Assembly: GCA_016342385.1 (NCBI GenBank)
Contig: JAEINM010000175.1
Coordinates: 1 to 7,999, forward strand
Length of the DNA stretch: 7,999 nt
Reading direction: 5' to 3'
DNA from: Spirochaetaceae bacterium
GTDB lineage: Bacteria; Spirochaetota; Spirochaetia; DSM-2461
The position numbers and the translations under genes are program-made. The notes under the pieces are model-generated. The model saw nothing but the letters and a program-made list of their open reading frames with translations. It had not been told where the DNA came from and made no database searches. Shown here piece after piece: positions 1 to 5,374 of the stretch. The stretch's first letter is position 1; each line of letters opens with the position of its first letter.

Positions 1-2
1 TC

Positions 3-326
3 CTAGTTTACAGAGGGCAGCAATTCTTTATGCAGGCTCACATCAAAAGATTTCACGTACTCGGGATTTCCTCCTTTGAAAAACTCGACAATATAGGGTT
101 TTGCACAATGCTCATCAAAAGTCTTTTTATCATACCATTTTTCAATGAATGTAATTTCTTCCCGTTTATCCATACTCTGATTTAATTCATATCGCAGACA
201 TCCCCCTTCCTGAGTTGTCAGAGCAATCAATTTATGCAGATTTTCAATAAGTTGCTCTTCTTCTCCAGGAATAGCAGAGAATCTTGCGATGCAGACCAGC
301 TGAGTTTCATTTTTTAGCAGTTTCAT
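3..326 (-). CDS. Putative quinol monooxygenase / antibiotic biosynthesis monooxygenase (ABM) domain protein, YgiN type
   Basis: This 107-residue protein is a single ABM domain, the dimeric alpha/beta-barrel fold of YgiN-like quinol monooxygenases and related small cofactor-free enzymes. The family pattern is visible throughout: a first strand V-C-I-A-R-F near residues 11-16, the P-G-E-E-E helix start (20-24), the E-G-G-C-L-R-Y-E-L block (40-48), the I-E-K-W strand (61-64) and a conserved His in the D-E-H-C segment (71-74). Length is normal for the family, and the absence of a signal peptide or membrane segment indicates a cytoplasmic protein. The start is supported by AAAGAGG a few bases upstream on the minus strand. 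It is divergent from the MATE gene. The biochemical substrate cannot be read from the sequence: quinol oxidation or stress/aldehyde-related roles are known for relatives, and many members are uncharacterised. Family assignment is secure; function is general. Confidence 0.85.
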   Translation of the reverse strand: MKLLKNETQLVCIARFSAIPGEEEQLIENLHKLIALTTQEGGCLRYELNQSMDKREEITFIEKWYDKKTFDEHCAKPYIVEFFKGGNPEYVKSFDVSLHKELLPSVN

Positions 327-417
327 TTATACCTCTTTAGGTTTTTATGAGTTTTTCTATTTTACAATACTTCTCCTTTTTTTGGGCAAAACTTCTATAG
401 GAAAAACTAAATTTCGC

Positions 418-426
418 TATTATACT
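418..426 (+). promoter_or_regulatory. Possible -10 region for the MATE gene, close enough to imply a leaderless transcript
   Basis: The stretch TATTATACT contains two overlapping -10-like hexamers, TATTAT (418-423) and TATACT (421-426), each 5 of 6 to consensus. The second would place transcription start at about 433-434, on the ATG itself. No convincing -35 hexamer is seen at the right distance and no Shine-Dalgarno sequence lies before the ATG. On the minus strand, positions 424-419 also read TATAAT, so the element could instead serve a promoter pointing towards the divergent ABM gene, although that is about 90 bp from that gene's start. Confidence 0.3.
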
Positions 427-433
427 CATATTT

Positions 434-1786
434 ATGTCATTACAGAATCCTAATCTTAAATCCCTTATGTATATTGCTCTGCCTATGGTTATTTCCCAGG
501 CTTCTGAAACGGTCATGATGTTTGTGGACCGCTTGTTTCTCTCGTGGCTGGGTAAAGCCCATATTTCAGCTGCCATGAGCGGGGGGCTTTCATCCTTTGT
601 TTTTATGAGTTTATTTTTGGGGACAGTAGGGTATGTGAATGCCCTATCAGCTCAGTATTTTGGCGCTGGAAAGGAAGAGAATTGTGTGAGGACAGTCACT
701 CAGGGCTTTCAGCTATCCCTATTGTTTTATCCTCTCATACTTCTTCTGATCCCCCTTGTGGGGAAGTTTTTTGCTTATTCAGGACATTCTGCCCAGCAGA
801 TAGAGCTGGAATATACTTATTTCCGTATTCTGATGCTGGGGGGATTCCTCGCTCTTTTAAGAACTGTACTAGCCAGTTTCTTTCTGGGAATCGGACGGAC
901 AAAGATTGTGATGTATTCCAATATTGCGGGAATGCTGATCAATGTTCCCATCAACTATATTCTTATATTCGGGAAGTTCGGCTTTCCCCGGTTGGGTATT
1001 GTCGGAGCAGCTATCGGTACTCTGACTGGAAGCCTGCTCATTTGTGTTGTTCTGACTGTCTCTTTTCTCCGTCATAGGATTTATCGGGAGCATAAAAGCC
1101 CGACTCTCTGGAAATTCAACAGAAATATTATGGGAAAACTCCTGCGATACGGCTTCCCTGCCGGAATAGAACTGTTTCTCAATGTTTTTGCTTTTAACCT
1201 CTTTATTCAGATGATGCATTCCTATTCCGAAGATGTCGCCGCAGCTGTCACTATCACCTTCAATTACGATATGGTCGCCTTTATCCCCATGTTGGGACTG
1301 GGATTTGCCACAACTTCTTTAGTCGGCCAATATATGGGAGCCGAAGATCCCGGCGGAGCAGCCAGGGTAGCAGGACTTTCGATGAAAGTGGGAATGGTTT
1401 ATGCTCTGTCAATGATGGTGCTCTTTATATTCGGTGCCGGCTGGCTGGTCAGGGTTTTTACCGGCGGTTTATCCGATGCCGATACCGCTGTCATTCCCCT
1501 GGCGAAAACAATGCTTCGTCTTGCCTCCCTGTATACTCTGGCTGATATTCTCCAGCTTATTCTATCGGGAACCCTTCGCGGGGCTGGAGATACGAAATGG
1601 GTTATGTATATCTCGGTTGTTCTCCATTGGATTATGGCCATCTCCACCTACTTTATGATTAAAGTATTTGTAATCAATCCGATTTTTGTCTGGGGTGGAT
1701 TTATCAGTTTTGTTATGTTGCTCGGAGTGGCCATGTTTATCCGCTTCTGGTTCGGGCCATGGAAAAAGATGCGTATTATCAGTTGA
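434..1786 (+). CDS. MATE family efflux transporter (multidrug/cation antiporter)
   Basis: A 450-residue polytopic membrane protein of the usual MATE length, with about twelve hydrophobic segments arranged as two homologous halves. Family features include the N-terminal A-L-P-M-V-I-S-Q helix, the V-D-R-L-F segment (around residue 31), the N-half block G-R-T-K followed by N-V-P-I-N-Y (about 155-175), the internal-repeat counterpart G-F-A-T-T-S-L-V-G-Q (about 292-301), and L-R-G-A-G-D-T in the C-half (about 378-384). MATE proteins export cationic drugs or metabolites in exchange for Na+ or H+; the substrate here is not predictable. An in-frame TAG at 398-400 and the absence of other start codons make 434 the only reasonable start, yet no ribosome-binding site precedes it. 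The downstream isochorismatase gene runs in the same direction after 72 bp but has its own promoter-like sequence. No disruption seen. Confidence 0.95.
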   Translation: MSLQNPNLKSLMYIALPMVISQASETVMMFVDRLFLSWLGKAHISAAMSGGLSSFVFMSLFLGTVGYVNALSAQYFGAGKEENCVRTVTQGFQLSLLFYPLILLLIPLVGKFFAYSGHSAQQIELEYTYFRILMLGGFLALLRTVLASFFLGIGRTKIVMYSNIAGMLINVPINYILIFGKFGFPRLGIVGAAIGTLTGSLLICVVLTVSFLRHRIYREHKSPTLWKFNRNIMGKLLRYGFPAGIELFLNVFAFNLFIQMMHSYSEDVAAAVTITFNYDMVAFIPMLGLGFATTSLVGQYMGAEDPGGAARVAGLSMKVGMVYALSMMVLFIFGAGWLVRVFTGGLSDADTAVIPLAKTMLRLASLYTLADILQLILSGTLRGAGDTKWVMYISVVLHWIMAISTYFMIKVFVINPIFVWGGFISFVMLLGVAMFIRFWFGPWKKMRIIS

Positions 1787-1803
1787 TAAGATTGACATAT
1801 AAT
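1776..1803 (+). promoter_or_regulatory. Probable promoter for the isochorismatase-family gene
   Basis: A perfect TATAAT lies at 1798-1803, with a partial -35, TTATCA (1776-1781, 4 of 6 to consensus), 16 bp upstream, overlapping the end of the MATE gene. The expected transcript would start near 1810 and give a leader of about 50 nt before the ATG at 1859. A perfect TTGACA (1792-1797) abuts the TATAAT with no spacer, so the two cannot work as one promoter. TTGACA could instead pair with the weak TTTAAA at 1816-1821, 18 bp away. Confidence 0.4.
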
Positions 1804-1843
1804 GATTAATAGGATTTTAAAACAGGCGAACGATCTTTTTACT

Positions 1844-1850
1844 AAAGGGG
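1844..1850 (+). promoter_or_regulatory. Ribosome-binding site that fixes the isochorismatase-family start
   Basis: AAAGGGG ends 8 nt before the ATG at 1859. The earlier in-frame ATG at 1802 has no such site and lies directly on a TATAAT box, so it would be at or upstream of the transcript start. The 19 extra residues it would add also do not resemble the family N-terminus. Confidence 0.75.
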
Positions 1851-1858
1851 ATATTAGA

Positions 1859-2419
1859 ATGATTTGGGACAGAATTACCACAGAGAATATACTCTTTGTA
1901 CTTGTAGATTATCAGGAGAAGTTTTTCCCTCTTTTTAAGAAGAAACACCTCGATGTAGTGCAGAAAAATATCCTGCTTCTGGTGCAGATGTTCGGCAGGA
2001 TGGGAATCCCCATGATCGGAACTGATCATTACCGGAAAGGCCTGGGGCTGACGGAGAAGAAAATCCTGGAAAACTGGACAGGAGAGAGCTTTAAGAACAA
2101 GATCACTTTCAGCTGTCTCAGGAATGATGAGTTTTCTGCAGATTTTACTGCCAGAGAGAAAGAGATTGTCGTGGTCTGCGGTCTGGAAACTCATATCTGT
2201 GTTCTTCAGACCGTTCTGGATCTTAAGAGGAGAGGGAAAGAGGTCATTGTCATTAAAGACGGATGCCTCTCTTCTACTACAGTGAGATGGGAAAATGGCC
2301 TGGATCTGGCCAGAGAAGCAGGTGCGCATATAATGAATGCCGAATCTCTTCTATTTTACCTTCTTGAGAGAGCTGATACTCCCGATTTTAAATATCTGGT
2401 TGAATTATTAAAGAAGTAA
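1859..2419 (+). CDS. Isochorismatase-family cysteine hydrolase (ISOC1/ISOC2-like)
   Basis: Counting from the ATG at 1859 the protein has 186 residues, a normal length for this family. The catalytic triad typical of isochorismatase-like hydrolases is visible: Asp17 in V-L-V-D-Y-Q, Lys81 in N-K-I-T-F-S, and the nucleophile Cys114 in G-L-E-T-H-I-C-V. The loop preceding the Cys, where the family has its cis-peptide bond, is intact. The C-terminal blocks K-D-G-C-L-S-S, E-A-G-A-H, E-S-L-L-F-Y-L-L and D-F-K-Y-L resemble the ISOC1/ISOC2/YcaC-type branch more than true isochorismatase (EntB), so hydrolysis of an amide or similar small molecule is more likely than siderophore synthesis. The substrate is unknown. 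There is no signal peptide, so the protein is cytoplasmic. Its last 64 bp overlap the 3' end of the convergent reductase gene. It lies downstream of the MATE gene and may be partly co-transcribed with it. Confidence 0.9.
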   Translation: MIWDRITTENILFVLVDYQEKFFPLFKKKHLDVVQKNILLLVQMFGRMGIPMIGTDHYRKGLGLTEKKILENWTGESFKNKITFSCLRNDEFSADFTAREKEIVVVCGLETHICVLQTVLDLKRRGKEVIVIKDGCLSSTTVRWENGLDLAREAGAHIMNAESLLFYLLERADTPDFKYLVELLKK

Positions 2420-3315
2420 TCGATCAGGTTTTCCGCCAGTTTCAGCGACGCCAGAACTTCGGCCCGTCTACCGATTACACTCTCGAAATTAATCCCTATG
2501 GGTATGTTTTTATGTATGGCATAATCAATCAATCTCTTTCCTGTTTCTTCCAGGTATTGAACTGAATAATCGAGGAAATCATCCGACTCGGGCAGATTGA
2601 GTATAAAGTCGCGTGGTATCTCGATTCCAAGCCATTTCAAAAATTCCAGACTGTTTCTGTTCCCTATCGGAGAAAAGGTCAGAATTAAAGGTTTCAGAGG
2701 GTAATCGAGAAGCTTTGATTCTTCTTTGTAATCTGAGAGGAGCTTTTCATAAAGAGATCCGTTATAAATACACTGGCTTATAAAAAAATCCACACCGCGA
2801 TCGATCTTTGACAGCATCCGTTCAACTTCACTTTTTCCATTTTTATGCCGTTCTCCCATAAAAACGGCACCGATAGGGTTGTCATGAACATTTGATATTT
2901 CCAGTGCTCTATTGAGGGAGGTCTGGACAGCCGTATTTTTACTGGGAGATCCCACAAGAATAAATAGTTTGTCAGGATTATTTAAAAAGATGGAGTTCAG
3001 TTCCTCTTCTCTGTATTTACCTGAAGCGAGATAGATAATCTGCGGTAAATCACTGTGGTTGTTTAGAGATTCTCCATATTTTATAGGATCTAATGCCGGC
3101 TTGTACTGATAGGTTCTCTTTTCCCGGTTTCTCTCTTTTTCTTCCTGCACATCGTAGATTGATAGACCGTCAACTTCTATTGTGGAGATCCTGCCGGTTC
3201 TTCTTCTATTCAAATCGCTTAACTTTTCAGAAGAGATATTCTGTGCTGGTGGAGTTAAGCTATATAAAACTATTCCTGATTCAGATTGTTTCAGTTTTTC
3301 GATTAAGTTACTCAT
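2356..3315 (-). CDS. Methylenetetrahydrofolate reductase-like protein (divergent, resembling the mycobacterial-type MTHFR branch)
   Basis: This 319-residue protein resembles the MTHFR barrel family, which reduces 5,10-methylene-THF to 5-methyl-THF for methionine synthesis. The recognisable blocks are T-P-P (21-23), E-V-D-G near 47-50, K-I-D-R-G-V-D-F-F-I-S-Q (160-171, equivalent to the MetF I-T-Q motif), L-T-F-S-P-I-G (202-208) and the C-terminal G-I-N-F-E-S-V (264-270). The overall pattern recalls the short, non-canonical actinobacterial reductases more than E. coli MetF. By eye, the catalytic Glu before the P-P motif aligns with Ser19, and the G-D of the folate/flavin loop reads G112-S113, so catalysis may differ from MetF. 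The start is supported by AAAAGGA 6 nt upstream. It is divergent from metR, and a MetR site lies between them, which supports a methionine/C1 role. Its 3' end overlaps the isochorismatase-family gene. Superfamily assignment is good; activity is inferred. Confidence 0.75.
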   Translation of the reverse strand: MSNLIEKLKQSESGIVLYSLTPPAQNISSEKLSDLNRRRTGRISTIEVDGLSIYDVQEEKERNREKRTYQYKPALDPIKYGESLNNHSDLPQIIYLASGKYREEELNSIFLNNPDKLFILVGSPSKNTAVQTSLNRALEISNVHDNPIGAVFMGERHKNGKSEVERMLSKIDRGVDFFISQCIYNGSLYEKLLSDYKEESKLLDYPLKPLILTFSPIGNRNSLEFLKWLGIEIPRDFILNLPESDDFLDYSVQYLEETGKRLIDYAIHKNIPIGINFESVIGRRAEVLASLKLAENLIDYFFNNSTRYLKSGVSALSRR

Positions 3316-3342
3316 AATATGTCCTTTTATTGAACATACAGT

Positions 3343-3371
3343 TTTACAATCATTATTAAAATTGATATATT
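3343..3371 (+). promoter_or_regulatory. Predicted sigma70-type promoter of metR
   Basis: TTTACA (3343-3348, 5 of 6) and TATATT (3366-3371, 5 of 6) are separated by exactly 17 bp. Transcription would start near 3378, just before the MetR palindrome, and the leader carries AGGTGG (3398-3403) ahead of the ATG at 3408. Confidence 0.55.
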
Positions 3372-3381
3372 ATCATATAAA

Positions 3382-3398
3382 TATGAAATAAATTCATA
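3382..3398. promoter_or_regulatory. MetR binding site between the MTHFR-like gene and metR
   Basis: The core is TGAA-ATAAA-TTCA (3384-3396), an exact match to the established enteric MetR consensus TGAA-N5-TTCA. The symmetry continues to TATGAA/TTCATA, giving a perfect 6-bp inverted repeat around 5 bp. It begins a few bases after the predicted metR transcription start and its last base touches the metR ribosome-binding site, a position suited to autorepression. Read towards the reductase gene, its centre is about 42 bp upstream of the start expected from a TTTAAT -10 (minus strand, 3360-3355), which has no good -35. That is a placement typical of activation. The site is seen; the regulatory outcomes are inference. 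Confidence 0.7.
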
Positions 3399-3407
3399 GG
3401 TGGTTAT

Positions 3408-4289
3408 ATGCTGGAAAGATCTCATCTGGAAATTATCGAGGCATTGGATCGAAGAGGATCTCTGACTAAAGCTGCGGACGAACTCCATCTAACTCAATCA
3501 GCTTTGACCCACAGCATCAGGAAACTGGAGGAAATGACCGGATCGGTTATATGGAAAAAAGAGGGGAGAGGTCTCCGGCTGACCGGAGCGGGGGAATTAA
3601 TTCTTCAATCGGCAAAGCGGCTGCTTCCGCAATTTGTCAGTATTGATGATCATTTAGCTGAATATGGAACAGGAAGAAAGGGGAAGCTGACAATAGGAGT
3701 AGAATGTCACCCCTGTTTTGAATGGCTTGTTCATATGGTCCACAAGTATCTGGAAAAATGGCCCGATATTGATCTTGATGTTACCAGGGAATTCCAGTTT
3801 GACGGACTGGACGCCCTGGAAAATCATAAAGTAAATATGATAGTCTCTCCCGATTATGTCCCCGGAGATTCTCTCCTCCATATAGGTATTCTTGATTTTG
3901 AACTGCAGTTGATGACTGGCCCGGATAATGATCTGGTGCATAAAGAATTCATCAGTCCCGGGGATTTGAATAACCAGACCCTCTATACATATCCCGTATC
4001 GAAGTCCAGACTGGATATCTTCAAATTGAATATTAATCCCGAAAAACATATACCCGTTGAAGCCGCCGAGATCATGGTACAGCTCGTAGCGGCTGGTAGG
4101 GGTGTCAGCACTTTCCCCGACTGGCTGATAAAAAGATATGCTGAAGAATTCAATGTCCGGGGTGTCCCTATAACCAAAGAGGGATTAAAGAAAAAGCTGT
4201 ATCTGGTTATTAGAAAGGAAGACAGAAATATCCCCTTTATAAACAGCTTTATTGAGTTAGCAGGAAAATCCAGAAATCCATCAGCATGA
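3408..4289 (+). CDS. metR: LysR-family transcriptional regulator MetR
   Basis: A 293-residue LysR-type regulator with an N-terminal winged helix-turn-helix (about residues 1-60, with the S-L-T-K-A-A-D-E-L-H-L-T-Q-S-A-L core) and a C-terminal effector domain. It resembles enteric MetR well beyond the DNA-binding domain: V-E-C-H-P-C-F-E-W (98-106, E. coli has I-E-C-H-S-C-I-Q-W), the K-W-P-D-I segment, F-D-G-L-D-A-L, Y-P-V-S-K-S-R-L-D and a Q-L-V-A-A-G-R-G-V region all have close counterparts. MetR uses homocysteine as co-effector to control methionine and folate C1 genes. It is about 25 residues shorter than the E. coli protein at the C-terminus. The divergent MTHFR-like gene and the consensus MetR site in between support the assignment. 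The start has a good AGGTGG site. No metE or metH is in the window, so its wider regulon is unknown. Confidence 0.88.
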   Translation: MLERSHLEIIEALDRRGSLTKAADELHLTQSALTHSIRKLEEMTGSVIWKKEGRGLRLTGAGELILQSAKRLLPQFVSIDDHLAEYGTGRKGKLTIGVECHPCFEWLVHMVHKYLEKWPDIDLDVTREFQFDGLDALENHKVNMIVSPDYVPGDSLLHIGILDFELQLMTGPDNDLVHKEFISPGDLNNQTLYTYPVSKSRLDIFKLNINPEKHIPVEAAEIMVQLVAAGRGVSTFPDWLIKRYAEEFNVRGVPITKEGLKKKLYLVIRKEDRNIPFINSFIELAGKSRNPSA

Positions 4290-4295
4290 AATTGT

Positions 4296-4325
4296 GTGAC
4301 AATGGACCACAGGTCATGGTAATAT
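4296..4325 (+). promoter_or_regulatory. Predicted promoter of the LacI/oxidoreductase operon
   Basis: GTGACA (4296-4301, 5 of 6 to the -35 consensus) and TAATAT (4320-4325, 4 of 6) are separated by 18 bp. Only 6 nt separate the -10 from the ATG at 4332, so transcription would begin at or next to the A of the start codon. There is no Shine-Dalgarno sequence before this start, consistent with a leaderless message. The promoter lies in the 42-bp gap after metR. Confidence 0.45.
4305..4315. promoter_or_regulatory. Small inverted repeat in the LacI-gene promoter spacer, possible operator
   Basis: GACC-ACA-GGTC is a perfect 4-bp inverted repeat around 3 bp, lying between the predicted -35 and -10 elements. 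A repressor bound here would block RNA polymerase, so autoregulation by the LacI-family protein is a natural guess. The arms are short and there is no central CG step as in many LacI-family operators, so chance is possible. Confidence 0.25.
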
Positions 4326-4331
4326 ATCTCT

Positions 4332-5360
4332 ATGCCGAATATCCGGGAAGTGGCGAAAAGAGCAGGAGTATCCGTTGCTACTGTGTCCCGCGTTTTAAAT
4401 CATCCTGAAAGAGTATCTCCCCAGACAAAAGATCGAATTGATAAGATCATGGTCGAAATGGATTTCTCCCCCAATGTTTTTGCCAGAAGTCTGAATTTGA
4501 AAAGATCCAATTCTATCGCTCTGATTATTCCGGACATTCAGAATCCTCAGAATATGGAAATTGCCAGAGGGGTGGAGAGGGTCGCTCATCAGAAAGGGTA
4601 TAACCTCCTTCTCTGCAATACGGAAAAAGACCGGGAAAAAGAGCAGAGTTATATTAGGATGCTTATGGAGAAGAAAATTGATGGAATTATTCTCGCTTTT
4701 ACACTTCTCCTGCAAGCTGATTTCGATGAAATACAGAAAAAGAATATCCCCATAATTCTCTTTGGACAAAATGTTCTGAAGAAGAATATCAGCAGTGTCT
4801 ACTCCGATTTTAAAGAAGGAGCTTTTATCGCTGTTTCTCATCTGATAGAGCTGGGTTTTAAGAGAATCGCCTATATCTGCGGTGGTGAAGATCATCTGGA
4901 AAACCGCGATAAAACTCTCGGTTATAAAGAAGCTCTACTCAAGGCGGGTGATAAGGTTTCAGAGGAAATGATTTTTCAGGGAAAAGACGATATAGACAGC
5001 GGTTATCTGGCTGCTTTAAAGTTATTGAAACAGACCCCCAGGCCCGATGCTGTTTTTGTCGCCAATGATCTGATGGCTATGGGCGCTATAGATGCCTTAA
5101 GAACTGAAGGGATCCGGGTTCCCGAAGATATTTCGATCATCGGTTACGATAATATTAAAATGTCAGCGCTCATAGAGCCTAAATTGACCACAGTTTCCTG
5201 GCCGGTTTACAAAATGGGACTCATCTCTGCCAGAATTCTGATAGAAGAGGTGGAAAACTCTGGAGATGTAAAAATGACACAGAATATTTTCCTCAGTCCA
5301 AAACTAAAGATTCGCAAATCATGCGGGCATGAGGCTAGAGTCAGTGAAATATTTGATTAA
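4332..5360 (+). CDS. LacI-family transcriptional regulator
   Basis: A 342-residue regulator of standard LacI/GalR length. The N-terminus begins with the canonical helix-turn-helix (I-R-E-V-A-K-R-A-G-V-S-V-A-T-V-S-R-V-L-N, residues 4-23), which fixes the start at 4332. A hinge region follows (about 45-60, A-R-S-L-N-L-K-R-S), then a periplasmic-binding-protein-like effector domain with I-A-L-I-I-P-D-I-Q-N-P, D-G-I-I-L near 118, F-V-A-N-D-L-M-A-M-G-A near 239 and I-S-I-I-G-Y-D-N near 265. The effector cannot be read from sequence; most relatives bind sugars or nucleobases. The next gene, an oxidoreductase, begins 14 bp after the stop, so the two are almost certainly co-transcribed and the regulator probably controls that enzyme and itself. 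Notable is the lack of a ribosome-binding site together with a promoter that ends at the start codon. Confidence 0.93.
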   Translation: MPNIREVAKRAGVSVATVSRVLNHPERVSPQTKDRIDKIMVEMDFSPNVFARSLNLKRSNSIALIIPDIQNPQNMEIARGVERVAHQKGYNLLLCNTEKDREKEQSYIRMLMEKKIDGIILAFTLLLQADFDEIQKKNIPIILFGQNVLKKNISSVYSDFKEGAFIAVSHLIELGFKRIAYICGGEDHLENRDKTLGYKEALLKAGDKVSEEMIFQGKDDIDSGYLAALKLLKQTPRPDAVFVANDLMAMGAIDALRTEGIRVPEDISIIGYDNIKMSALIEPKLTTVSWPVYKMGLISARILIEEVENSGDVKMTQNIFLSPKLKIRKSCGHEARVSEIFD

Positions 5361-5374
5361 AGGCAGGTACAGCG

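Noticed and set aside
682..1077. 131-codon reading frame inside the MATE gene, and similar frames in other genes
   Set aside because: Cys/Ser-rich, low-complexity translations with no family resemblance, fully overlapping well-supported genes; they are by-products of the real coding frames.
1802..1858. ATG at 1802 as the start of the isochorismatase-family protein
   Set aside because: It overlaps a TATAAT box, has no ribosome-binding site, and the added 19 residues do not look like the family; the ATG at 1859 has AAAGGGG at 8 nt.
434..2419. MATE plus isochorismatase-family genes as a siderophore or isochorismate export operon
   Set aside because: The hydrolase resembles the ISOC1/YcaC-type branch, no other siderophore gene is present, and a separate promoter lies between the two genes.
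3331..3343. Second MetR site, TGAA followed by AGTT, in the metF/metR gap
   Set aside because: Only one half-site matches the consensus; the partner half does not read TTCA.
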